Of a stretch of 7,693 nt of DNA, positions 1 through 6,727 are shown one piece after another. Position 1 is the stretch's first letter. Each line of letters begins with the position of its first letter. Both the position numbers and the translations under genes were made by a program. Source of the stretch: Promethearchaeota archaeon (GTDB taxonomy: Archaea > Asgardarchaeota > Lokiarchaeia > Sigynarchaeales > SOKP01); assembly GCA_016839425.1 (NCBI GenBank), contig JAEOUI010000504.1, forward strand, positions 1 through 7,693. Reading direction: 5' to 3'. The notes beneath the pieces were generated by a model that was not told where the DNA came from, did no database searches, and saw only the letters and a program-made list of their open reading frames with translations.

Positions 1-1116
1 AAGAAGCAAGGAAAAGAAGTAATTCACTTAAATATAGGAGATCCCGTGAAATACGACTTCAAAACGCCACCTTACATCTGCAACGCAATGGCTCGAGCCG
101 CTTTGGACGGTCAAAACTTTTATGTGGATTCACTGGGCGTTCCCGAACTTCGAGAAGAAATCTGCAAGTATGAAAGAAATAAAAACTCCATTGATATTAC
201 TCCTGACGATATCTTAGTAACTTCAGGCGTAACGGAAGCAATCTTTTTCTCCCTATCGGCTCTCTTGGAAAATCGAGACGAAATACTCGTTCCTGGCCCT
301 TCATATCCCTTATACATCAGTTATTCCAAATTTTTCGATGGCGTGCCTATTGAATATAAATTGGACGAAGACAAGGGTTGGGAGCCGGACATCGACGATC
401 TAAGGAGTAAAATATCCAATAAAACAAGGGCGATATTGATGGGCACTCCCAATAATCCCACGGGAGGATTGTTTAGCGACAAGCATGTCAAGGAGATCAT
501 TGACCTCGCTGGAGAACACGACCTCGTAGTGATTTCAGACGAGATCTACGACCAAATCGTGTTCGAAAAGCAATATTCTTGCCCAGCTTCCTTTAGCAAG
601 GATGTCCCAATAATAGGCATGAATGGTTTCTCCAAGGCTCACCTCGCAACGGGCTGGAGGCTTGGTTATCTATATTATTACGATCCAGCAAATAAAATAG
701 AGGACCTAAAGGAAAACATCGCCAAAATGGCAAGAGCACGCTTGTGCGCAAATTCAATCGCTCAATACGCCGCCATTGAGGCTTTAAAAAATCCTGGACC
801 TCATACAGACGAGATGGTTGTTAAGCTTAGACAACGTAGGGATTATTCATACAAAAGGCTGCGCCAAATCGAGGGTGTCAGCGTTGTAAACGCCGATGGT
901 GCGTTTTATCTCTTCCCGAAGATAGATTTCAAGGAATTCCCCAAGTGGAGCAACGATAAGGAATTTGTCGTGGATTTATTGAGAAAAACCGGCATCTGCA
1001 CGGTTTACGGGTCGGGTTTTGGTAATTATGGCAAGGATCACATTCGAATCACATTTTTACCCGATTTAAACACATTAGAAATGGTTTACAACGAGATTGA
1101 AGGATTTTTGAAGTAA
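1..1116 (+). CDS. Class I PLP-dependent aminotransferase, alanine aminotransferase-like (5' partial)
   Basis: Probably transfers the amino group between alanine and 2-oxoglutarate in the cytosol, linking pyruvate and glutamate. The reading frame is open from base 1, and the codons before the GTG at 46 already encode the family's N-terminal strand (VIHLNIGDP), so 46 is not the true start. The 371 residues visible compare with about 398 in the Pyrococcus furiosus enzyme as I recall it, so roughly 26 are missing. Counting from base 1: NNPTG motif with N152, D180 (binds the PLP ring nitrogen) and Y183 in SDEIYD, Schiff-base lysine K212 in GFSKAH, R220 in GWRLGY, and carboxylate-binding R349 near the C-terminus. 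All fold-type I catalytic residues are present. The wording around GDPVKYDF and GPSYPLY resembles the archaeal alanine enzymes, but aspartate or another amino acid as substrate is not excluded. The gene looks richer in G+C than its neighbours. Confidence 0.9.
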   Translation, partial: KKQGKEVIHLNIGDPVKYDFKTPPYICNAMARAALDGQNFYVDSLGVPELREEICKYERNKNSIDITPDDILVTSGVTEAIFFSLSALLENRDEILVPGPSYPLYISYSKFFDGVPIEYKLDEDKGWEPDIDDLRSKISNKTRAILMGTPNNPTGGLFSDKHVKEIIDLAGEHDLVVISDEIYDQIVFEKQYSCPASFSKDVPIIGMNGFSKAHLATGWRLGYLYYYDPANKIEDLKENIAKMARARLCANSIAQYAAIEALKNPGPHTDEMVVKLRQRRDYSYKRLRQIEGVSVVNADGAFYLFPKIDFKEFPKWSNDKEFVVDLLRKTGICTVYGSGFGNYGKDHIRITFLPDLNTLEMVYNEIEGFLK

Positions 1117-1193
1117 TACTCATTGATTGGACTCCATTTGTTTTAAAAAATAATCCTTCTTCTTATTTTACATATAGACCTAGAGTGTAAATT
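1117..1193 (+). promoter_or_regulatory. Intergenic region with probable TATA box for the SDR gene
   Basis: This 77-base gap separates the aminotransferase stop from the SDR start. A T-rich stretch (TTGTTTT near 1138-1144, then CCTTCTTCTTATTTTA) could end the first transcript in the archaeal oligo-T manner. TTTACATA at 1167-1174 differs from the archaeal TATA consensus TTTAWATA at one base and is centred about 24 bases before the TTG at 1194. That spacing fits a leaderless or nearly leaderless transcript. No Shine-Dalgarno sequence is visible. This is inference from spacing only. Confidence 0.35.
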
Positions 1194-2429
1194 TTGTTCA
1201 TTGAAAAGTTAAATTTAGAAAAAGATAGTCTTCGCAATAAAGTTGCTATTATTACGGGAGCTGGTAGAGGTATTGGAAAAGAGCTTGCTAGATCATTAGC
1301 CTGGTTAGGAGCAAAAGTGGTAATTGCAGAAATCACACCAGAAGGAAAAGATGTAGAATCGTTAATTCGTGAAGAAGGAGGGGAAGCGATTTATATCAGA
1401 ACGGATGTCTCGAAAGAAAATGACATATTAAATTTAGAGAAAATTGTTCTAGAAAAATATGGAAAAGTAAATATTTTAGTAAATAACGCTATAGTTTATG
1501 CTGCGGGAACACTAATAGAATTGCCAATGGAAGCGTGGGATGAGATGTACCAAGTAAACATCAGAGGGCCGGTTTTTGCTATAAGGACTTTCCTTCCTCA
1601 TTTTCTAAAGCAAGATGATGGAGTAATCGTGAATGTAACTTCTGCCGGGGGTACTCCCTATATGGCCCCTTATTTCGCAAGCAAGGTTGCATTGAATTCA
1701 ATCGCTGAATCGCTTGCTGCTGAACTTGATGAAACAAATATTTCTGTTTTTACTTTTGGACCTGGAATGGTTGATACTCCAGGTATTCAGGAGGCAACTC
1801 GATTGCTTGCTCCTAAATTTGGCATGACAGAACACGAATTTCAGAACCAAGGAGTAAATCCCGGATACGATGGTTTAATGCCCACAGAACATTGCGCGGC
1901 AGGTTGGGCACATGCTATAGTTCACGCCAAAGAACACCACGGACAAATTGCCAGCCCTTTTGAAGTTCTTCTAAAGCATGGATTAATTGGTCAAAAAAAA
2001 GAACTACCTAATAAAAACTTAGAATTAACACCAAGAGTAATTTCTCAATCATTAAATGAACTTATGGATAATGTCACTAATATCATATTATCAGTAAAGA
2101 AGGAAACTGACGACCTGGGATTTTTTGCTAGGAAATGGATGAGTAATACCTTTAATAAAAGGTGCGGAATGTCTATTGAAACCTTCCTTGAAATGCTTGA
2201 AGAATTGAAAAACAAGTTATTAGATCCAGAGAGCAATTTTGATTGGCAAGTAAACTCTTTACAAAAATTAGCGAATAATTTCAAGAAAAATATTGAAGAT
2301 GCTAAAGGTTGGATTAAAGATCCCGATGAATTAAAACTTGCAATCGATACTTTGAGATATAGAAGCGAATCTGTGTTTTTTTTAATTGAAAAAATTTCCA
2401 GCATTCACGATTTCGAAAATCCGCCGTGA
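1194..2429 (+). CDS. Short-chain dehydrogenase/reductase (SDR) with C-terminal helical extension
   Basis: A classical-type SDR, expected to oxidise or reduce an alcohol/carbonyl pair with a nicotinamide cofactor in the cytosol; the substrate is unknown. Residues 17-265 form the Rossmann core: cofactor loop TGAGRGIG (21-28), acidic E46 at the end of strand 2 (suggests NAD(H) over NADP(H)), D71, NNA at 97-99 with Ile instead of the usual Gly at 100, catalytic N122, S150, Y160 and K164 (YFASK), then PG at 190-191. S150 and Y160 are only 10 residues apart where FabG-type SDRs have 13, so the loop is short. Residues 270-411 extend the protein about 145 residues past the usual end; they are charged, look helical and match no domain I know. 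TTG at 1194 is the only sensible start: an in-frame stop lies at 1188-1190 and no ATG precedes the cofactor loop. The last 25 bases overlap the convergent radical SAM gene. Confidence 0.88.
   Translation: MFIEKLNLEKDSLRNKVAIITGAGRGIGKELARSLAWLGAKVVIAEITPEGKDVESLIREEGGEAIYIRTDVSKENDILNLEKIVLEKYGKVNILVNNAIVYAAGTLIELPMEAWDEMYQVNIRGPVFAIRTFLPHFLKQDDGVIVNVTSAGGTPYMAPYFASKVALNSIAESLAAELDETNISVFTFGPGMVDTPGIQEATRLLAPKFGMTEHEFQNQGVNPGYDGLMPTEHCAAGWAHAIVHAKEHHGQIASPFEVLLKHGLIGQKKELPNKNLELTPRVISQSLNELMDNVTNIILSVKKETDDLGFFARKWMSNTFNKRCGMSIETFLEMLEELKNKLLDPESNFDWQVNSLQKLANNFKKNIEDAKGWIKDPDELKLAIDTLRYRSESVFFLIEKISSIHDFENPP
2389..2394 (-). terminator. Possible oligo-T terminator for the radical SAM gene
   Basis: On the minus strand a run of six T lies about 11 bases beyond the radical SAM stop, within the SDR coding region; a further T/A-rich stretch follows. 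With the T-run on the other strand at 2456-2461, it suggests that each convergent transcript ends inside the other gene. Tentative. Confidence 0.2.
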
Positions 2430-3220
2430 TGGAATTCAATGCTATAATTTAATTCTTTTTTCTTACAATAAATATCAATCTCTTTTTCGAGTACTTCCCA
2501 ATAGGATTGATTTGATTGAAGTTCTTGATATTGAGAAATTAATTGAGGGTAATTAGTTTTTATCATGCCGTTTATTCTTGGAATGTTATGAGGTCTAAAA
2601 TTAAGGTTTTCAAACATGTAGTAATCGGTATAATCCAAGGATTTTTCGATTATTACCCGATAATCTGAAAATCCTGGAAAGAATGGAGAAATGAAAACAT
2701 ATGTCCGAAGTTCTTGTTCGTGAATCTGTTTAATTGCGTTCAATCGTTCTGAAGGTTTGGATGCTCTCGGTTCGACCATTCTCGAAAATTGCTCGTTTAA
2801 TGACGATAGCGATATACCAATACTAATATTCTCGAACCGCTTGAACAAGTCAATATCTCTTGTTACAAGTTTCGATTTTGTGAGGATTTGAACATTAGCT
2901 CTAGTGCCGATTAATGTATTCAATACTTTTCGAGTGTTTTGGTACTTTTTTTCAAGGGGTAAGTAAGGATCAGTAACCGAACTTAACAGGATTGAAGTTC
3001 CATCGTATTTATGGGGATTAATCTTGTTTAAATTGCATTGCTTTATATCTAAAAAATCGCCCCATTTTTCCCCTTTATGTCCAGTGAACCTTATCATAAA
3101 TTCGGCATAACAATAGATGCATCCGTGCTGGCAGCCCACATAAGGATTAATAACGAAATCGATAGATGGTAAGTTGCTTTTTGTAATGAGATTTTTAGCT
3201 TGTTTAAAATTAATATTCAT
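2405..3220 (-). CDS. Radical SAM protein, SPL / Rv2578c-like (COG1533 type)
   Basis: A predicted iron-sulfur enzyme that splits S-adenosylmethionine to make a radical; substrate unknown. C30, C34 and C37 form the CxxxCxxC site for the [4Fe-4S] cluster, inside NPYVGCQHGCIYCYA, wording typical of this family. It is followed by the family blocks KWGDFLDIK (52-60), SVTDPYLPLEKKY (81-93), NTRKVL (95-100) and ILTKSKLVTRDIDL (112-125), and by SIGISLSS on the radical SAM barrel. At 271 residues it is near the usual length and looks complete. Homologues are often called spore photoproduct lyase-like, but nothing here points to spores or DNA repair, and the only other cysteines are C62 and C252. The ATG at 3218-3220 is preceded by a TATA-like stretch at the leaderless distance. 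Its stop lies inside the 3' end of the convergent SDR gene; the two genes need not be related in function. Confidence 0.9.
   Translation of the reverse strand: MNINFKQAKNLITKSNLPSIDFVINPYVGCQHGCIYCYAEFMIRFTGHKGEKWGDFLDIKQCNLNKINPHKYDGTSILLSSVTDPYLPLEKKYQNTRKVLNTLIGTRANVQILTKSKLVTRDIDLFKRFENISIGISLSSLNEQFSRMVEPRASKPSERLNAIKQIHEQELRTYVFISPFFPGFSDYRVIIEKSLDYTDYYMFENLNFRPHNIPRINGMIKTNYPQLISQYQELQSNQSYWEVLEKEIDIYCKKKELNYSIEFHHGGFSKS
2456..2461 (+). terminator. Possible oligo-T terminator for the SDR gene
   Basis: A run of six T lies 27 bases after the SDR stop, inside the antisense strand of the radical SAM gene. Archaeal RNA polymerase can stop at U-tracts without a hairpin. Short T-runs are common in AT-rich DNA, so this is tentative. 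Confidence 0.2.
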
Positions 3221-3240
3221 AAAATCAACAAAATTCTAAT

Positions 3241-3252
3241 ATAATAATAAAT
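3241..3252 (-). promoter_or_regulatory. Probable TATA box for the radical SAM gene
   Basis: On the minus strand this reads TATTATTATTAT-like, preceded by an A/T tract (AAAAATTTC) that could serve as the BRE. It is centred about 26 bases upstream of the ATG at 3220, the spacing expected for an archaeal leaderless transcript. The whole 3221-3323 gap is extremely AT-rich, so the exact element is uncertain. Confidence 0.35.
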
Positions 3253-3297
3253 AGAAATTTTTCTTTTTGAAAAAAACAATTTAATTTAAAAATGATG

Positions 3298-3306
3298 AAA
3301 AAAAAA
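3298..3306 (-). terminator. Oligo-T terminator downstream of the UPF0182 gene
   Basis: Nine consecutive T on the minus strand start about 18 bases after the UPF0182 stop (3324-3326), with more T-runs further on (toward 3270-3290). No stable GC hairpin is visible. This is the U-tract arrangement expected for archaeal intrinsic termination. Confidence 0.45.
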
Positions 3307-3323
3307 TTAAAATTTAAATAAAA

Positions 3324-6300
3324 TTAAGCGTCTAAGGGTCGTTCCACATATATTCTTCCAGTAGTAACAGATTCTCCCATTAATTTACCATCAACGAATA
3401 GTTCCCATGTATAATATATGATAAGCCCATCTTCAGTACAATTTAAGTAGGCTTTATATCCTTCGGATTTACCTAATGGAAGTGTTCCATTAAATAAGGT
3501 AAATGTTATAGATTCTGATGTAGTATAATTTTGAACTGATGGAATGCCCAACAAAACAATGTATGATGGATCTACCTCAATAGTAAGGTTTAATACGATA
3601 TCGTAACCTGTGTGGGTGAGATTATCATCGATATTTTGTAATAAATAGGAAAATTCTGCGTAATCGTATGTATTGTTAGCAGGGAACCAGATATTAGAAT
3701 CCATTGTAAATTCAAAGAGTATTGGGATTGGTTCAGTGATATTTACTCTAAGGCAACTCGAAAAGATTTCTCCAAAATCGTTATAAGCATGCACTATATA
3801 ATAGAATACTCCATCATCTTCGCCAGTATCGATATAATAACTTCTAGTCGTCAATTTAGTTGCGATTGGATCTAGACCTTCTATTGTGGTGATGGGTGTT
3901 AAAGATTCGTAGAGATCGTAATAGGTGGCATTTTCAGAAACCGACCAATTCAAATAATATTTACCATCTCCGTCCGTAAAATTATTTGAAACGAAATCAA
4001 AATCTCCAGGTGGACCAATGTTTAACGATTCGTAGGCTTCCGATATATTTTCACCAACACCAATATCTCCGGTAATAGCATTTACTAAGCCTACTCTCGA
4101 GAGACTTTGGAGATCTTCTTGTACAGTTGCGTATACGGGAATGTAGTAATACAATGATTCTCCTAGGGGATAAATCAAGGTATTTCCAAACCTATAGGGA
4201 TTTATTAGATTGAGTTTATCCTTATCTGTCGCTTCGTAAGTGTCTCTTGCCGTTTTTGGACCAATTAGTGTTTCTGACGCTTCCCGAGTGCTATAAAATA
4301 TGATTTCTCCAAAATGTTCTCCGTGCCTTACCACATATACACCAGCTAACCGTCTTGCATCTGAACCGTAAAATTCAACTAAGTCCATTCCAACATATTC
4401 GATACCATCACCTAAATCGGTTTCTACATAAAAAGTATCCCCATTTTCGGGTCGTTCGTGGAAATCATCTGCTCTCTTCCATGTTGTAGGATTCGTCACA
4501 TGATACCTATAATATGCTTCAAGTTGTAACTCAAATAGGGATTCGGGATATCGAAGTTGAGAGGCTAACCAGTCGGGCGCAACTTGCCAATCGTATTTAC
4601 TCATATAAGCCTTCCAGAGGTTATAGGTGGGATCGACGGTTGATTCAACGAGAGAAGGATTTTTGTAAAAATTCATGACTCCATCTAACACATCAACCAA
4701 GCAAACGCCTAAGAACCGATAAATAGGCGTCTGAGAATAAGAACCTATATAAATAGATGTGTAGATCGATACAGCATAATACATTTTTCCTTCAGCAATG
4801 TTAAAGACTAAATATGGGTCGTAATCAATTTCAAGTCCAGGTAATAAAATATTACTAACGCGAGTCTTGATGTTTCGATTAATTAAATAATCCTGAGTAG
4901 GCTCAGTTGCGTAGGTTAAAAGTCCCATATTAGTCGTGAACCACCAAGCTTCCAAACCAGAAAGCGTGCCATCAGGAGTTCCAGAGTAGTTATAATCATT
5001 AAAAGGACTTCCCCGCCAGTCAGTGCCAAGCAAAATATCGGGATCGTAAGCACCAGAACTAGTCTGTCGTTCGTGCTCGCCAAAGAAGATTGGATAATTT
5101 TCCGAAATATTAAAAACTTCAGTGACATTAACAATTTCTCCAGAATAAGTTTCCATTGCCAAAAATCCTTCCACATGATCGTATAGTTCCGTGTGAATTT
5201 GTGTAGGATCGCTCTCAAGCTCGCTCCATTTTAAAGTCTTAGGTGCGACCCAATATTCCGTCCCGTTAATATATACAATATCAGAATCAGCAAGACCTTC
5301 AAAAGTAGTTCCAATTACCACTGCAAAACGTGGTATGGCGTATCCTTGATCGTATTGTCGGATCTGAGAGAGAATATTTTCATCTTCCGTGCTTGATGAA
5401 TCAGTATAGTTTTGAATGGAACGTTCCTCGAAGGTGTCTAATCCAGCGCAAGTTTGGGTCCATGTGATTTCTCGTAAAAATCCCTTATTCCATGCCAGGT
5501 CGTTCCAGGTAGCCGTGTTATTTAAATTTACATAGGAAGGAACGCTGGCGATTAGAGGTATAAATCCAATAACTATTACGAGTGCTAATGGTATCATAAT
5601 CCTCTTTGCTTCTCTTTTTGGAATCTTGTAATTTCTTCTATCTTTAATGACCTTATACTTGCCATAAGCATAAACACCAACACTTAATAGCACGAATCCA
5701 ATGAAAAAAACCATTATGGAATAGCTTTGGATGAGTTCTAAACCGTTTAACGCATATGTGGGAAGATCAAAAAAGACTAATCCAAATATGCCTCCGATGA
5801 TTATGAGCAGATTTGAAACCACATTATAATCGTTCCTTCTCAAGTATAAATTACTTGCAATATTCAAGGTAGCTCGAAATAAAATAACACCTATTATGAA
5901 ATATGATAGTGGAAGGATGATATTTGTATAGAGAAAGATCGTTTCGATATCGAGAACATCGGGATTAAATATAACATTAAAAGCATCAAGTAAAATTGTA
6001 GGAGACATCTGGAGTTCTCCCGTTTCTAATAAATACATTGCCCATCCAAAATCGTTCTCATTATTGACAAAAAATCCAAAAAAATAAAAAAGAATAAAAC
6101 CAATTGTCCACCAGAATATCAAGCATTTCAAATAAGATGGTTTACCAAATCTTAATTTCGTCCCAATCATTGTTAACAAATTCCTATTCGGGGGTAAACT
6201 CATAATAAGACACCCAATAATAGCCGTTATTAGACAAGTTTTGTTAAAGAAAAAGTTTGATGACCATAGATTTAAGAAATAAACATTACCGTAATCCAAA

Positions 6301-6668
6301 CCTCCCGCTTTATTTGCGTATAATTGCGTATTTAGGTTAATAGGACCATACCAATTTGGCCAGAACCACACGAATGTTAAAATTGTGAAAAGGATGATCA
6401 GTATTGGAACAATGATAAGGGCGTATTTCCTTATCTTTCTTTTATTAATCCTTAAATTGGAATCCGCTACTTTTACATACTTGTATCGCCTATCATCTTC
6501 GTCAATTTTCTCGGGTTGAGGAGAAGTAATATCCTTTTCTTTTGTTTCATCGTAGTCGGGATATAAACGCTTATTTTCTCCGCTTTTAGCAAATTCTTTT
6601 GCGGCTTCCCTACAATCTTTACAATTATAGTGAAATCGCGAATGTTTATCGCAGTGTTTATCTACCAT
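3324..6668 (-). CDS. UPF0182-family seven-helix membrane protein with N-terminal zinc motif and C-terminal FN3-like domain
   Basis: Large membrane protein with an outside domain; the family (PF03699/COG1615) has no settled function. Residues 1-80 are cytosolic and hydrophilic, with C6xxH9-x6-C16xxC19, a likely zinc site. Seven membrane segments lie near 82-103, 145-159, 182-201, 244-265, 283-302, 316-335 and 357-375; K/R-rich loops (161-181, 277-281, 339-356) put the N-terminus inside and residues 376-1114 outside. The ectodomain carries family-like blocks: QLRYPESLFELQ (704-715) before a YHVTNP stretch, and YRFGNTLIYPLGESLYY (825-841). Residues about 887-980 look like a fibronectin-III domain (W908, Y917/Y920, YYIVHAYNDFG at 956-966). 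About 981-1110 is a second beta-rich domain that I do not recognise. Seventeen N-x-S/T sequons lie in the ectodomain. The ATG is firm, as an in-frame stop sits two codons upstream (6675-6677). It lies 59 bases downstream of the zinc-ribbon membrane gene, possibly co-transcribed. Confidence 0.85.
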   Translation of the reverse strand: MVDKHCDKHSRFHYNCKDCREAAKEFAKSGENKRLYPDYDETKEKDITSPQPEKIDEDDRRYKYVKVADSNLRINKRKIRKYALIIVPILIILFTILTFVWFWPNWYGPINLNTQLYANKAGGLDYGNVYFLNLWSSNFFFNKTCLITAIIGCLIMSLPPNRNLLTMIGTKLRFGKPSYLKCLIFWWTIGFILFYFFGFFVNNENDFGWAMYLLETGELQMSPTILLDAFNVIFNPDVLDIETIFLYTNIILPLSYFIIGVILFRATLNIASNLYLRRNDYNVVSNLLIIIGGIFGLVFFDLPTYALNGLELIQSYSIMVFFIGFVLLSVGVYAYGKYKVIKDRRNYKIPKREAKRIMIPLALVIVIGFIPLIASVPSYVNLNNTATWNDLAWNKGFLREITWTQTCAGLDTFEERSIQNYTDSSSTEDENILSQIRQYDQGYAIPRFAVVIGTTFEGLADSDIVYINGTEYWVAPKTLKWSELESDPTQIHTELYDHVEGFLAMETYSGEIVNVTEVFNISENYPIFFGEHERQTSSGAYDPDILLGTDWRGSPFNDYNYSGTPDGTLSGLEAWWFTTNMGLLTYATEPTQDYLINRNIKTRVSNILLPGLEIDYDPYLVFNIAEGKMYYAVSIYTSIYIGSYSQTPIYRFLGVCLVDVLDGVMNFYKNPSLVESTVDPTYNLWKAYMSKYDWQVAPDWLASQLRYPESLFELQLEAYYRYHVTNPTTWKRADDFHERPENGDTFYVETDLGDGIEYVGMDLVEFYGSDARRLAGVYVVRHGEHFGEIIFYSTREASETLIGPKTARDTYEATDKDKLNLINPYRFGNTLIYPLGESLYYYIPVYATVQEDLQSLSRVGLVNAITGDIGVGENISEAYESLNIGPPGDFDFVSNNFTDGDGKYYLNWSVSENATYYDLYESLTPITTIEGLDPIATKLTTRSYYIDTGEDDGVFYYIVHAYNDFGEIFSSCLRVNITEPIPILFEFTMDSNIWFPANNTYDYAEFSYLLQNIDDNLTHTGYDIVLNLTIEVDPSYIVLLGIPSVQNYTTSESITFTLFNGTLPLGKSEGYKAYLNCTEDGLIIYYTWELFVDGKLMGESVTTGRIYVERPLDA

Positions 6669-6682
6669 TATTGATCAATAAT
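6667..6682. repeat. 16-base perfect palindrome over the UPF0182 start codon
   Basis: ATTATTGATCAATAAT reads the same on both strands. It covers two bases of the ATG of the UPF0182 gene and the 14 bases before it. A dimeric repressor could bind here and block transcription initiation if the transcript is leaderless. In such AT-rich DNA a palindrome of this length is not very improbable, so an operator role is only inferred. Confidence 0.35.
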
Positions 6683-6685
6683 TAA

Positions 6686-6694
6686 TATCTATAA
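6686..6694 (-). promoter_or_regulatory. Possible TATA box for the UPF0182 gene
   Basis: The minus strand reads TTATAGATA, centred about 22 bases before the ATG at 6668, slightly closer than ideal for a leaderless promoter. If used, the gene has its own promoter in addition to any read-through from the upstream zinc-ribbon gene. The T-rich minus-strand stretch at 6700-6717 may also slow or end the upstream transcript. Confidence 0.25.
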
Positions 6695-6727
6695 TTTCTT
6701 GATAAAAAGTAAAATAATACTCTCTAG

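Noticed and set aside
120..317. 65-codon minus-strand frame inside the aminotransferase
   Set aside because: It is antisense to conserved PLP-enzyme sequence; its Ser/Arg-rich translation is typical of a shadow frame.
46..1116. GTG at 46 as the true start of the aminotransferase
   Set aside because: The 15 codons before it are open and encode the conserved N-terminal strand of the family (VIHLNIGDP), so the gene begins left of the window.
2045..2404. 119-codon minus-strand frame that begins with ATG right after the radical SAM stop and in the same frame, hinting at stop read-through or a split gene
   Set aside because: Its translation is Ser/Leu/Phe-rich without motifs, as expected from the antisense of the Lys/Glu-rich helical SDR tail. 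The radical SAM protein is already of normal length, and no recoding signal is visible.
3221..3323. Possible small RNA or hairpin in the very AT-rich 103-base gap
   Set aside because: Complementary A and T runs can pair but no GC-containing stem is present; promoter plus terminator explains the region.
4916..5218. 100-codon minus-strand frame inside the UPF0182 gene
   Set aside because: It overlaps well-supported coding sequence in another frame and has no recognisable motif.
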